Shown here: positions 27,438-36,278 of the stretch, one piece after another
Layout of the letters: every line of letters begins with the position of its first letter
How positions within the stretch are numbered: the first letter of the stretch is position 1
From: Pseudooceanicola atlanticus
Lineage (GTDB): Bacteria; Pseudomonadota; Alphaproteobacteria; Rhodobacterales; Rhodobacteraceae
DNA length: 64,000 nt
Assembly: GCF_000768315.1 (NCBI RefSeq)
Contig: NZ_AQQX01000001.1
Location: 248,001 to 312,000 of the forward strand
Direction of reading: 5' to 3'
Translations under genes and position numbers: made by a program
Notes under the pieces: generated by a model
Seen by the model: only the letters and a program-made list of their open reading frames with translations
Databases searched by the model: none
Told to the model about the DNA's origin: nothing

Positions 27438-28202
27438 TCAGAGGATCGCGACAGGCCGGCACCAGCCGGCGCTCGCCCCCTTGATCTTGACCGGGAAGCA
27501 CTGGACCTGGAACCCGGTCGCGGGCAATTGGTCGAGGTTGGCCAGCTTCTCCATGTGGCAATAGCCGCGCACCACGCCGGCGCGGTGGCCCTCCCAGATC
27601 AGATCGGCATCGCCGGTTTCCGCCACTCGCTTGGCCGTATGCACGAAGGGCGCGTCCCAGCTCCAGGCATCGGTGCCACAGACGCGCATCCCCCGCTCGG
27701 TCATCCAGCAGGTCGCCTCGTGCCCGATGCCGCAGCCGGTGGCGACATACCCCGGCTTGCCATAGGCGGCGCCCGCTGCGGTGTTCACCAGGACGATATC
27801 GCCGGGCTGTAGCTCATGCCCGATCCGGTCGAACTCCGCCGCGACCTCCTCGGCGCTGACGACATGGCCGTCGGGCAGGTGGCGGAAATCCAGCTTCACC
27901 CCAGGCCCGATGCACCACTCCAGCGGCACCTCGTCGATGGTGATCGCCCGCTGCCCGCCATCCATCGTGGAATGGTAGTGATAAGGCGCATCCAGATGCG
28001 TGCCGTTATGGGTCGAGATCGCAACCCGTTCCACCGCCCAGCCCTCGCCACCGGGCAGCTGGTCGCGCGCCACGCCGGGGAAGAAGGCCAGGATCTGCTC
28101 CGCCGTGTCGTCATGGGCGAAATAGGTGATTTCGGGCGCCAGGCCGGGCGGATCCGCATAGGTCGTGTTTTCCAGCGGACGGGCGAGGTCGATCAGTTTC
28201 AT
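27438..28202 (-). CDS. Cyclase family protein (kynurenine-formamidase-like hydrolase)
   Basis: 254 residues. The metal motif HxGTHxDxPxH appears as HNGTHLDAPYHYH at about residues 66-78, and QPGDIVLVNT and YVATGCGIGHEATCWMTERGM follow in the family order. Members hydrolyse cyclic or N-formyl amides with a bound divalent metal; the true substrate here is not evident. It faces an MFS transporter gene at 28299 across 96 bp, suggesting uptake or export of the same compound. Confidence 0.88.
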   Translation of the reverse strand: MKLIDLARPLENTTYADPPGLAPEITYFAHDDTAEQILAFFPGVARDQLPGGEGWAVERVAISTHNGTHLDAPYHYHSTMDGGQRAITIDEVPLEWCIGPGVKLDFRHLPDGHVVSAEEVAAEFDRIGHELQPGDIVLVNTAAGAAYGKPGYVATGCGIGHEATCWMTERGMRVCGTDAWSWDAPFVHTAKRVAETGDADLIWEGHRAGVVRGYCHMEKLANLDQLPATGFQVQCFPVKIKGASAGWCRPVAIL

Positions 28203-28298
28203 GGGGGTCCTCCTTTTCGCCGGAGCCTATCCGCAATGGCGCCTCTGCACAGCGCTTTTGCGCTTGTGAGGGCGTAACCCCGCCCTTACCGTCCGCGC

Positions 28299-29528
28299 AT
28301 GACTGCCATCGACCCCCAAAGCGCCGACGTCCTGGACAGCGGCTATGCCTGGCGACGCCTCGCGCTGTCGCTGTCGCTGGCGGTCGTCGGCAATGTGGGC
28401 ATGTGGGCGGTGATCGTCGTGCTGCCCTCGCTGCAGGCCGAGTTCGGGCTGGACCGTGCCGATGCGACGCTGCCCTACACGCTGACAATGGTGGGCTTCG
28501 CCCTGGGCAATGGGCTGATCGGCCGCGCGGTCGACCGCTATGGCATCACCCTCGCCCTGGCCGGGGCGGCGCTGCTGGAAGGGGCGGGTTTCCTGCTGGC
28601 CGCGGCAATCCCCAGTTTCCTGACGGTGACGGTGCTGCACCTCGCCATCGGCTTCGGCACGGCGGCCTGTTTCGCGCCGCTGATCGCCGATGTGTCGCTC
28701 TGGTTCCTGCGCCGCCGGGGCATCGCCGTGGCGATCACGGCCAGCGGCAATTACCTCTCCGGTGCGATCTGGCCGCTGGTCCTGTCGGGGGTGCTCAGCT
28801 CCGGCGGCTGGCGGGCGGTCTACGGCATCCTTGGGCTGATGATCATCGGGGTGATCGTGCCCGGCTCTCTCGTGCTGCGCCGCCGCCTGCCGCTGCTGGC
28901 CGCCGCCCGCTCGGACGAGGCCAGCGCGGCCCGCGCCCGCTCCTCCGGCTTCTCGCCGCTGGGGCTGACGGTGCTGCTGGGCCTGGCGGGGATCGGCTGC
29001 TGCGTGGCCATGTCGATGCCGCAGGTCCATATCGTCGCCTTCTGCGTCGACCTCGGCTACGGCCCGGCGGTCGGTGGGCAGATGCTGTCGCTGATGCTGA
29101 TGGGCGGGGTCGCCTCCCGGATCGTGTCGGGCATGCTGGCCGACCGGATCGGCGGCGTGCCGACGCTGCTGATCGGCTCGACCCTGCAGACGCTGGCGCT
29201 GATGCTCTACATCCCCTCGGGCGGCCTGACATCGCTCTACGTGGTCAGCCTTGTCTTCGGCCTGTCCCAGGGCGGCATCGTGCCCTCCTACGCGGTGATC
29301 GTGCGCGAATACCTCCCCGCACGCGAGGCCGGCGCCCGCGTCGGCTTCGTCATCATGACCACGATCTTCGGCATGGCGATCGGCGGCTGGATGGCGGGCT
29401 GGATCTACGACATGTCCGGCAGCTACTTCCTCGCCTTCGTCAACGGCATCGCCTGGAACCTGCTGAACGTGGGCATCATGCTGATGATCCTGCTGCGGAC
29501 CCGCCGCTCCGGCGCACTGCCCGCCTGA
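28299..29528 (+). CDS. MFS transporter (monocarboxylate/oxalate-formate antiporter type)
   Basis: 409 residues with 12 predicted helices. It has the A-like loop NGLIGRAVDRYG after helix 2 and the second-half repeat SRIVSGMLADRIGG after helix 8, giving the two-fold repeat. The arrangement and the GFSPLGLTVLLG mid-loop resemble monocarboxylate/OFA-type transporters. Inner membrane; substrate unknown. No clear Shine-Dalgarno precedes the ATG. It is divergent from the cyclase gene. Confidence 0.88.
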   Translation: MTAIDPQSADVLDSGYAWRRLALSLSLAVVGNVGMWAVIVVLPSLQAEFGLDRADATLPYTLTMVGFALGNGLIGRAVDRYGITLALAGAALLEGAGFLLAAAIPSFLTVTVLHLAIGFGTAACFAPLIADVSLWFLRRRGIAVAITASGNYLSGAIWPLVLSGVLSSGGWRAVYGILGLMIIGVIVPGSLVLRRRLPLLAAARSDEASAARARSSGFSPLGLTVLLGLAGIGCCVAMSMPQVHIVAFCVDLGYGPAVGGQMLSLMLMGGVASRIVSGMLADRIGGVPTLLIGSTLQTLALMLYIPSGGLTSLYVVSLVFGLSQGGIVPSYAVIVREYLPAREAGARVGFVIMTTIFGMAIGGWMAGWIYDMSGSYFLAFVNGIAWNLLNVGIMLMILLRTRRSGALPA

Positions 29529-29552
29529 GCCGCGCGCCCCTTGCCAACGGCG

Positions 29553-29612
29553 CCGGAGGGCCAGCCCTCCGGACCTCCCGGGATATTGACCGGCCAGATG
29601 AAAGGGGGGCGG
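29553..29612 (+). repeat. Conserved 3' intergenic element, copy C (variant)
   Basis: CCGGAGGG-CCA-GCCCTCCGG hairpin, then CCTCCCGGGATATTGACCGG and CCAGATGAAAGGGG. It starts 25 bp after the MFS stop and is oriented as its 3' element; variant sub-family with GGCCAGATGAAA. Confidence 0.6.
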
Positions 29613-29684
29613 GGCACAAGGTATGTCGCCGCCGCGCCGCGTGGCCCGGGCTGCCGGGGGCAACGGGCCTCAACAGGTGCTGGT

Positions 29685-29760
29685 CCCCTGCTTCATCTTG
29701 CCCAAAATACTCCGGGGTAGCCCCCAAAGCGCAGCTTTGGGGGCAAGGGGCAGAGCCCCT
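29685..29760 (-). repeat. Conserved 3' intergenic element, copy D
   Basis: Read on the minus strand: GCCCCCAAAGCTGCGCTTTGGGGGC hairpin, a spacer, CCCCGGAGTATTTTGGGC and AAGATGAAGCAGGGG. It lies 40 bp past the trhO stop and is the probable end of that transcript. Confidence 0.65.
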
Positions 29761-29799
29761 TTCCGCACTCTCAGCCAGAGCCGCCCGCCGACGATCGCC

Positions 29800-30702
29800 T
29801 CAACGGCCCAGATGCGCTTCGCCCCGCGCGGTGGCCAGGGCGATCTGCTTCTGACGTTCGCGGAACCGGGCCTTGTCGGCCTCGCTGGTCTCGTCGATGC
29901 AATGGTGGCAGGACACGCCATGCTCATAGGAAGGGTGCTCGCGGTCGCCGGGCAGGATCGGGCGGCGGCAGGCATGGCAGAGCTCATGCGGCCCTTCCTT
30001 CAGCCCGTGCCCGACCGATACGCGCCCGTCGAAGACAAAGCATTCGCCCTGCCAGGTGCTGTCATCCTCCGGCACCTCTTCGAGGTATTTCAGGATGCCG
30101 CCCTTCAGGTGATAGACGTTTTCCACCCCCTGGCCCAGCAGGTAATTCGTCGATTTCTCGCAGCGGATGCCGCCGGTGCAGAACATCGCGATCCGCTTGT
30201 TGTGGAACCGGTCCTTGTTGGCCTCCCACCAGGCGGGGAAGTCGCGGAACGAGGCCGTCTGCGGATCGACCGCGCCCTCGAACGTGCCGATGGCCACCTC
30301 GTAATCGTTGCGGGTGTCGATCACGGCGACATCCTCCGACCGGATCAGCGCGTTCCAGTCGGCGGGGTCGACATAGTGGCCGACCAGGGCGCGCGGATCG
30401 ACATCCGGCTGGCCCATCGTCACGATTTCCTTCCTCAGGCGCACTTTCATGCGGCCGAAGGGCTGGTCCGTGGCGCTGCTTTCCTTCCACTCCAGGTCGG
30501 CACAGCCGGGCAGGGCGCGGATATGGGCCAGCGCGGCATCGATCCCGGCGCGGGAGCCGGCGATGGTGCCGTTGATCCCCTCCTGCGCCAGCAGCAGCGA
30601 TCCGGTCACACCCTGCGCAAGGCACAGGTCAAGCAGCGGCCCCCGCAGTGCAGCGGGATCCTCGAACCGGGTGAAGTGATACAGGGCGGCAATCGTGTAC
30701 AT
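29800..30702 (-). CDS. trhO: tRNA uridine(34) hydroxylase (rhodanese-related)
   Basis: 300 residues. The N-terminal acylphosphatase-like part has SLLLAQEGINGTIAGS; the rhodanese domain carries AMFCTGGIRCEKSTN with Cys175 as the catalytic residue and Cys181 six residues on; a C-terminal zinc-like C-x2-C pair (CHACRRPI, CHHCIDE) is typical of TrhO/YceA. It makes 5-hydroxyuridine at wobble position 34 of tRNA using oxygen. Monocistronic, ending in copy D of the 3' element. Confidence 0.95.
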   Translation of the reverse strand: MYTIAALYHFTRFEDPAALRGPLLDLCLAQGVTGSLLLAQEGINGTIAGSRAGIDAALAHIRALPGCADLEWKESSATDQPFGRMKVRLRKEIVTMGQPDVDPRALVGHYVDPADWNALIRSEDVAVIDTRNDYEVAIGTFEGAVDPQTASFRDFPAWWEANKDRFHNKRIAMFCTGGIRCEKSTNYLLGQGVENVYHLKGGILKYLEEVPEDDSTWQGECFVFDGRVSVGHGLKEGPHELCHACRRPILPGDREHPSYEHGVSCHHCIDETSEADKARFRERQKQIALATARGEAHLGR

Positions 30703-30775
30703 GGCCGCGATCTACGCCCGTTGCGCCCGCCGGGCAAGGGACAGGCGGTCGCGGGGCGCAGGTCTGGCGGCGGGC

Positions 30776-31315
30776 TCAGCCCTTCCGGCGGATCGCCTCG
30801 GCCAGGCGTTCCAGCTGACCGGCCAGGAAATCGCGGGTATCGGCATCGACGATCTTGCCCGTCTCGACCTTTTCGCCGCTGCGGATGATCGCGATCTCGG
30901 GCCCGGTGATCAGCTCTGCGCCGGTGACCGACAGGACCTGTCGCAGGTGGTAATTCGACAGGATCCCACCCAGGGCGCCGGGCGATTGCGTGGCGATCAG
31001 CGTCGGCTTGCCCGAAAGCGGCCGGTCGGGTTCCTTGGACACCCAGTCGATGGCATTCTTGATCACGGCGGGCGTCGAGCGGTTGTATTCCGGCGACCCG
31101 ACGATCAGCCCATCCGCCGCCGCGATGGCATCGGCCAGGCGGCGTGGGTCTTCGGGGGTGCCATCGGCTTTCAGATCCTCGTTGTAGAAGGGCAGGTGGT
31201 CGATCTGCGCCATGGTGATCTCCATCCCGTCGGGGGCAAGCTCCGGCAGGGTTTCCATGATCTGGCGGGTCAGCGACCCCGCCCGAAGCGATCCGATCAG
31301 TCCGACGATCTTCAT
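30776..31315 (-). CDS. NADPH-dependent FMN reductase
   Basis: 179 residues, flavodoxin-like. GSLRAGSLTRQIM (phosphate-binding loop) at the N-terminus, LIVGSPEYNRSTPAVIKNAIDWVS and ATQSPGALGG are the FMN-reductase/azoreductase signatures. It transfers hydride from NAD(P)H to FMN or quinones in the cytoplasm. Start chosen at the ATG 8 bp after GGAG; an ATG two codons upstream is too close. It is divergent from pncA. Confidence 0.92.
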   Translation of the reverse strand: MKIVGLIGSLRAGSLTRQIMETLPELAPDGMEITMAQIDHLPFYNEDLKADGTPEDPRRLADAIAAADGLIVGSPEYNRSTPAVIKNAIDWVSKEPDRPLSGKPTLIATQSPGALGGILSNYHLRQVLSVTGAELITGPEIAIIRSGEKVETGKIVDADTRDFLAGQLERLAEAIRRKG

Positions 31316-31505
31316 GCGCATATCTCCGTTGTTCCGGTCCTTGGGCCGCGACAGGTCTGGGCGTCGGGCCGTCATCAGGTCAAATGGGGCGCAATCCGCC
31401 CCCGTCCAGCCCCTTTGAGCCCCCGTGGCACCGGCCCCGGGCCGGGCGCGATTGACCCCCGGCGGCACGCTGCTACGCTCCGCGCAGAAGCAACAGGAGA
31501 CCCCG

Positions 31506-32102
31506 ATGACCCGCGCCCTGATCGTGATCGACGTCCAGAACGATTTCTGCCCCGGTGGTGCCCTCGCCGTGGCCGAGGGTGACCGGATCGTGCCCGGCAT
31601 CAACGCGCTGATGGCCGATTACGACGCGGTGGTCCTGACGCAGGACTGGCACCCGGCCGGCCATTCCTCCTTTGCCTCCTCGCATCCCGGCAAGGCCCCG
31701 ATGGAGATGACGGACATGCCCTACGGCCCGCAGGTGCTCTGGCCGGATCATTGCGTGCAGGGATCGCATGGCGCGGCCTTCCACGCCGATCTTGCCACCG
31801 ATCCGGCCGATTTGGTGATCCGCAAGGGCTACAACCCCGCCATCGACAGCTATTCCGCCTTCTTCGAAAACGACCACACGACCCCAACGGGGCTGGAGGG
31901 GTACCTGCGCAGCCGCGGGATCACGACGCTGACCATGGTCGGCCTCGCCACGGATTTCTGCGTGAATTTCTCGGCGGTCGACGCGGCGAAACTGGGCTTC
32001 GACGTCACCGTCGACACGGCGCTCTGCCGAGGTATCGACCTGGACGGATCGCTTGCCGCGTCGCTCGAAGGCATGAAACAGGCCGGTGTGAAGGTCGTCT
32101 GA
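31506..32102 (+). CDS. pncA: Nicotinamidase
   Basis: 198 residues. The catalytic triad is readable: Asp9 (VIDVQNDF), Lys107 (VIRKGYNP) and Cys152 (LATDFCVNFSA); Asp47/His49 of QDWHP are metal ligands. It hydrolyses nicotinamide to nicotinate for NAD salvage. AGGAGA lies 6 bp before the ATG. pncB, which uses the product, is the next plus-strand gene, separated by one minus-strand gene. Confidence 0.96.
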   Translation: MTRALIVIDVQNDFCPGGALAVAEGDRIVPGINALMADYDAVVLTQDWHPAGHSSFASSHPGKAPMEMTDMPYGPQVLWPDHCVQGSHGAAFHADLATDPADLVIRKGYNPAIDSYSAFFENDHTTPTGLEGYLRSRGITTLTMVGLATDFCVNFSAVDAAKLGFDVTVDTALCRGIDLDGSLAASLEGMKQAGVKVV

Positions 32103-32107
32103 GCGGG

Positions 32108-32707
32108 TCAGAAATCGCTGGTCGCGGCGTCGAAATCACCGACGAGCACGCGCAGGAAGGTGGTCATGCCACCATCGCCGATGCCCACGGCCTGCAGCCC
32201 GTAATTGATCAGCAGGAAGAATACGACCGCCACGAAGAGATGCGGCGCCACCCGTGACATGAAGGCGTTGCGCAGCGGGGCCAGCTGGGTGGCCAGGGAG
32301 GTCGGCGCCTTCTTCAGCCCCTTGGCGGTCGCAATAGACCCGATCGGCACCGCCCGGTCCAGGTGGTCCAGGAATTCGTCCAGGTCGAACCCGCCCCAAT
32401 CCATGCGTTTGCTGGCCGGGCCGAGGTCATGCAGGTTTTCGGCCAGCAGGTTCACCGCCATCAGGCGGGCATCGTCATCCATGGCAGGATAGGTGTCGGG
32501 TTCCAGGTCGCTCTGATGCGTGGTCAGGCCGAAGCCCGAGTCGCGGAACAGATCCTGCACCTCGGGATCGGCCCGCTGAAGGGACTTTGCGACTTCGGGG
32601 TCGCGCCATAGCGCAACCTGCTCGGACAAGCTGCCCGGGCCGTGATCCAGATCCCCGGTCCTAAGGGATTCCGGGATCACATAGACCATGTCAAAGTCGT
32701 ATCTCAT
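32108..32707 (-). CDS. Hypothetical protein with one C-terminal membrane helix
   Basis: 199 residues. Mostly acidic and soluble, rich in Asp/Glu (for example DPEVQDLFRDSGFGL), then a single hydrophobic segment APHLFVAVVFFLLINYGLQA near residues 160-180. No domain was recognised. The start may be this ATG or one 5 codons upstream. Convergent with pncA (stop codons 6 bp apart) and divergent from pncB. It may be a tail-anchored protein; role unknown. Confidence 0.7.
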   Translation of the reverse strand: MRYDFDMVYVIPESLRTGDLDHGPGSLSEQVALWRDPEVAKSLQRADPEVQDLFRDSGFGLTTHQSDLEPDTYPAMDDDARLMAVNLLAENLHDLGPASKRMDWGGFDLDEFLDHLDRAVPIGSIATAKGLKKAPTSLATQLAPLRNAFMSRVAPHLFVAVVFFLLINYGLQAVGIGDGGMTTFLRVLVGDFDAATSDF

Positions 32708-32948
32708 CCGGCTTTCCGCCATTATTATCCCAGTGTGGACAATGCCCCCTGCTTGTGTCCGGATTGGGGCGAATATGGGAATTAACCATGGTTTCGGACC
32801 GGGTGCCGTAACGCCAATTGCCAAGAAATCGCCAATTTCCCGCGCCGGGCTGACCCCCTGAAGCCCGTCCCGCAAAAAGGCCCCGCGCTGGACAACCGCA
32901 GGGCCAGTTGGTTTAACCATCCGGGCACCTAAAGGGGAAAGCCCGCCG

Positions 32949-34241
32949 ATGACTGATCTCGCCACCCGCGTCTGGAACCACCGCTGGAAAATCGACCCCA
33001 TCGTGCGGTCGCTGATCGACACGGATTTCTACAAGCTGCTGATGTGCCAGTCGGTTTTTCGCAACAAGCCCCAGACCCAGGTCACCTTTTCGCTGATCAA
33101 CCGGTCCAAGCATGTCCCCCTGGCCAAGCTCATCGACGAGGGAGAGCTGCGCGAACAGCTCGACCATGTGCGCTCCCTTTCCCTCACCCGGGGCGAGTCG
33201 ACCTGGATGCGCGGTAACACCTTCTACGGCAAGCGCCAGATGTTCCGCCCCGATTTCATGGAATGGTTCGAGAACCTGCGCCTGCCCCCCTACCACCTGG
33301 AACGCAAGGGCGACCAGTACGAGCTGACCTTCGAAGGCAACTGGCCCGAGGTCATGCTGTGGGAAATCCCCGCCCTCGCCATCCTGATGGAGCTGCGCGG
33401 CCGTGCCATCCTCGACCGGATGGGCCGGTTCGAGCTTCAGGTGCTCTATGCCCGCGCGATGACCAAGATCTGGGAAAAGATCACTGATCTGCGCGACCTC
33501 GACGGGCTGCGCATCGCCGATTTCGGCACGCGGCGGCGGCATTCCCACCTCTGGCAGGACTGGTGCGTGCAGGCCATGGTCGAAGGGCTGGGCGACAAGT
33601 TCACCGGCACGTCCAACTGCCTGATCGCCATGAAGCGCGACCTCGAGGCCGTGGGCACCAACGCGCACGAACTTCCCATGGTCTATTCCGCCCTGGCGTC
33701 GGACGATGCCGCCCTGGCCCGCGCCCCCTATGACGTGCTCGCCGACTGGCACGAGGAGCATTCCGGCAACCTGCGCATCATCCTGCCCGACACCTACGGG
33801 ACCAAGGGCTTCCTCGACCGCGCGCCCGACTGGCTGGCCGGCTGGACCGGCATCCGCATCGATTCAGGCGACCCCGCCACCGGGGCCGAGACCGCCATCA
33901 ACTGGTGGAAATCCCGCGGAGAGGACCCGCGCGAAAAGCTCGTCATCTTCTCCGACGGCCTCGACGTCGCCAAGATCGAGGAGCTGCACCGCCAGTTCTC
34001 CGGCCGCGTCCGCGTGTCCTTCGGCTGGGGGACGCTGCTGACCAACGACTTCCGCGGGCTGGTCGAGGACGACGCCCTGGCGCCGTTCTCCCTGGTCTGC
34101 AAGGCCGTCGCCGCGGACGGAAAGCCGACCGTCAAGCTGTCCGACAACCCCGAGAAGGCCATGGGGCCGGAAGACGAGATCGCCCGGTACAAGCGGGTGT
34201 TCGGGGTCGGGGAGCAGGAGGCGATGGAGGTTGTGGTTTAG
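32949..34241 (+). CDS. pncB: Nicotinate phosphoribosyltransferase
   Basis: 430 residues, the PncB length. SLIDTDFYKLLMCQSVF near the N-terminus, FGTRRRHSHL for phosphate binding, and GTNAHE with His240 as the phosphohistidine that couples ATP hydrolysis to catalysis. It makes nicotinate mononucleotide from nicotinate and PRPP. AAAGGGGAAAG precedes the ATG. The leader contains a GGCCC hairpin (about 32883-32905) close upstream, which could regulate translation. Its end abuts an AT-rich foreign cassette. Confidence 0.96.
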   Translation: MTDLATRVWNHRWKIDPIVRSLIDTDFYKLLMCQSVFRNKPQTQVTFSLINRSKHVPLAKLIDEGELREQLDHVRSLSLTRGESTWMRGNTFYGKRQMFRPDFMEWFENLRLPPYHLERKGDQYELTFEGNWPEVMLWEIPALAILMELRGRAILDRMGRFELQVLYARAMTKIWEKITDLRDLDGLRIADFGTRRRHSHLWQDWCVQAMVEGLGDKFTGTSNCLIAMKRDLEAVGTNAHELPMVYSALASDDAALARAPYDVLADWHEEHSGNLRIILPDTYGTKGFLDRAPDWLAGWTGIRIDSGDPATGAETAINWWKSRGEDPREKLVIFSDGLDVAKIEELHRQFSGRVRVSFGWGTLLTNDFRGLVEDDALAPFSLVCKAVAADGKPTVKLSDNPEKAMGPEDEIARYKRVFGVGEQEAMEVVV

Positions 34242-34254
34242 GCTTTCGATTTAT

Positions 34255-35052
34255 TCAGTCTTTCTGTTTTAGGGGTTTTGAAAGCTTGCAATAGAAACTC
34301 CCTTCTCTAGTGCGAGGGTTTCTAGAGAAAGTGAACTCATTCAGCTTGCAATTCTCAAAGCCGCTCAAGCGCAAAGAAATTTCTTTCAAAGCGCTCTCCT
34401 CTACAAGCATTTTCTGCTTCGTCAGTCCAATGATCTTGTCCTTGTGAAAAATTTCAGCTGATGATGGTTCGGAATCGACTGTAATCCAAATTTTGGCCGT
34501 TCTGCCTAGGGAGGAAAGCAAGGCTGCAGCCGTTATCTCGCTGTTTGAATATTCTGGCCGAAGTAGATCTTGGGGTGTTATAGGAAAATATCGTTCATCG
34601 GATTGTGGGGGGAGTTGTGGGCCCGGCTGGAGTACCATTTCTTCTAGCGATTCCCACGCTGATAACTGTGTAGGTTCTATTACAACTGAATTTGCGAAAA
34701 GTGGGCCATAGCCTTCAATCTCGGCGGTATATACCGGTTCGCCAGAAAGTCGGTCGACAGCTAAGCCGGTGAGGCGTCCGACGTGCGCGACGTCACGCTC
34801 ATCAGTAACAGATACTTCAATATTGGAACTTGCAAAAAAATCCGACGAAATGTTCGGCGTGCAGCCATATATACTGATTATGGCATCCGTCAGAGATATA
34901 TCATTTTCAAAGATGACAATTGGCTCAGCCCGTCGTTCTGCCATTTCGATTTGGAGGGGTGAACAAATCTCCTCCTGTGCGGTGGCTGCTGACGTTAGAG
35001 GGAATAAAAAGAAGTGTGTTATTATAGCGGATGTTCTCAATGAGTTTGCCAT
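34255..35052 (-). CDS. Exported protein with PEGA-like C-terminal domain
   Basis: 265 residues with a signal peptide (about 1-26, ending TSAATAQ). The central part is not recognised. The C-terminal 195-250 region ITVDSEPSSAEIFHKDK followed by GLTKQKMLVEESALKEISL and LSGFENC fits the pattern of PEGA repeats (V.S.P..A.....d...G.t........g...i.l...Gy) found on secreted surface or sensor proteins. Base composition is far AT-richer than all neighbours and codon choice is unlike them, so it was probably acquired. The ATG is 3 bp after the stop of the membrane protein gene. Confidence 0.75.
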   Translation of the reverse strand: MANSLRTSAIITHFFLFPLTSAATAQEEICSPLQIEMAERRAEPIVIFENDISLTDAIISIYGCTPNISSDFFASSNIEVSVTDERDVAHVGRLTGLAVDRLSGEPVYTAEIEGYGPLFANSVVIEPTQLSAWESLEEMVLQPGPQLPPQSDERYFPITPQDLLRPEYSNSEITAAALLSSLGRTAKIWITVDSEPSSAEIFHKDKIIGLTKQKMLVEESALKEISLRLSGFENCKLNEFTFSRNPRTREGSFYCKLSKPLKQKD

Positions 35053-35055
35053 ACT

Positions 35056-35532
35056 TCACCCCCTTTTCTTCAGTGCTTCAAGGCTGAGTGTTGTTCCGAG
35101 CGCAAAGGCTATATTGAGCGCTAAAGCTTGCTTGGAAATTGCCTGCACAACACTATTCATGTCCAGGGTCGAGTAGGTCATCCAGTCTAGTGCGATCATT
35201 CTTGATCGGAACCCTAAATAAAGCGACCATGCAGACGTCAGGACAAATGCTACACCAATTAGAGCGATCCACCAGTTAATGACTTGCCGCTCCTTGATAA
35301 GGTGATTGGTCAAAAAACTAACCGCAACACACAGCGCAAATGTAAGATTCATGAGAAATGAAATTGTATCGGTTAAAGCTGAAATCTTTGTGCCTATGTC
35401 AATTTTGTCTTGCGATGCGACCACGACAGATGGTGTTACGAGTAAACAGTTCGAGAGCGGAACAATGCATAGGCACAATAAGCCCACCACAACCGGGTAG
35501 ATGATTTGGAGAAATTTTTTTACGCATCCCAT
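35056..35532 (-). CDS. Four-helix membrane protein, unknown, AT-rich
   Basis: 158 residues from this ATG (an ATG at 35571 would add 13). Four hydrophobic helices: FLQIIYPVVVGLLCLCIVPL, ISFLMNLTFALCVAVSFL, WIALIGVAFVLTSAWSLYLG and ALALNIAFALGTTLSL. No similarity recognised. It forms one operon with the exported PEGA-like protein, and both share AT-rich composition. A membrane scaffold plus exported partner is a reasonable reading, but the function is unknown. Confidence 0.65.
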   Translation of the reverse strand: MGCVKKFLQIIYPVVVGLLCLCIVPLSNCLLVTPSVVVASQDKIDIGTKISALTDTISFLMNLTFALCVAVSFLTNHLIKERQVINWWIALIGVAFVLTSAWSLYLGFRSRMIALDWMTYSTLDMNSVVQAISKQALALNIAFALGTTLSLEALKKRG

Positions 35533-35592
35533 TCGCTCTACGTTAGATGCTGTTAATTGTACGTGCAACATTTCATCGGCGCTGTTTGGGGT

Positions 35593-36006
35593 CTACCTCT
35601 CCCACCCACGCCCTTCCTTCACCTCACTCCTGGCCTTCTTCGCCTCCACCCGCTTGCGCTTCTGGTTGGCCGAGACCTTCGTGGGGATCCGACGCTTGGG
35701 TTTCACCGTCGCCTTGCGGATCAGCTCGGCCAGGCGTTCGCGGGCGATCTCGCGGTTGCGGGCCTGGGAGCGTTCCGACGACACCTGCAGCACCAGCGCC
35801 CCGTCCTTGGTCCAGCGCCGTCCGGCCAGCCGACGCAGCCGGCGTTTGACCGGATCGGGGAGCGAGGGGGACCGCTCCGCCTCGAAGCGCAGCTCCACGG
35901 CGGTGTTCACCTTGTTCACGTTCTGCCCGCCGGGGCCGCCCGAGCGGATGAATTGCTCGGTGATCTCCCAGTCCTGGATGGTGATCTGATCGGTGATCTG
36001 CAGCAT
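35593..36006 (-). CDS. arfB: Alternative ribosome-rescue factor ArfB (peptidyl-tRNA hydrolase)
   Basis: 137 residues. GGQ at positions 26-28 in RSGGPGGQNVNKVNTAV, and a basic disordered tail KPKRRIPTKVSANQKRKRVEAKKARSEVK that enters the empty mRNA channel of stalled ribosomes. It releases peptides from non-stop complexes. Both parts match ArfB (YaeJ). The 11-bp repeat array R2 lies about 114 bp upstream of its start. The AT-rich cassette follows 21 bp or more downstream. Confidence 0.95.
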   Translation of the reverse strand: MLQITDQITIQDWEITEQFIRSGGPGGQNVNKVNTAVELRFEAERSPSLPDPVKRRLRRLAGRRWTKDGALVLQVSSERSQARNREIARERLAELIRKATVKPKRRIPTKVSANQKRKRVEAKKARSEVKEGRGWER

Positions 36007-36106
36007 GTGATCTCTTGGCTCTGGTTCTGGCTCTGGCGGTTGCGGGGCCGGTTACGGTGCCGGGGGCGGCGCGGTGGTCGGGGCCGGTGCGTGACCCGGT
36101 TTCGGG

Positions 36107-36128
36107 GCGTCGGTTTTCGCACCGACGC
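36107..36128. repeat. Hairpin at the edge of array R2
   Basis: GCGTCGGT-TTTCGC-ACCGACGC: an 8-bp stem whose right arm is the first repeat unit and whose left arm is an inverted copy of it. Only array R2 has such an inverted unit. Confidence 0.6.
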
Positions 36129-36163
36129 GATACCGACGTGATACCGATGTAATACCGACGTGC
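36120..36163 (+). repeat. 11-bp tandem repeat array R2
   Basis: Four units: CACCGACGCGA, TACCGACGTGA, TACCGATGTAA, TACCGACGTGC. The nearest gene with this region upstream is arfB (minus strand, 114 bp away), so units run against the gene here, unlike at leuD and dapD. Confidence 0.8.
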
Positions 36164-36220
36164 CGTTCGGTCCATTCATCCGCCCGTTTCGGGCCGGGAG
36201 TCGCAGACGGATCCGGGCAA

Positions 36221-36253
36221 AGGAAAGGCCCGTCCGATCGGATCGGACGGGCC
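36221..36253 (-). terminator. Intrinsic terminator, minus strand
   Basis: GGCCCGTCCGATC / GATCGGACGGGCC (36227-36239 with 36241-36253), a nearly loop-less 13-bp stem that would form with a short loop, followed on the minus strand by TTTCCTTT. It terminates the micro-ORF region. Confidence 0.7.
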
Positions 36254-36278
36254 CCTCGAGTCTGGGAGGTGGGGCCGG

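Noticed and set aside
32740-32948. Possible NAD-type riboswitch in the pncB leader
   Set aside because: A GGCCC hairpin lies close to the start, but I could not match the sequence to a known NAD aptamer; the hairpin alone is insufficient.
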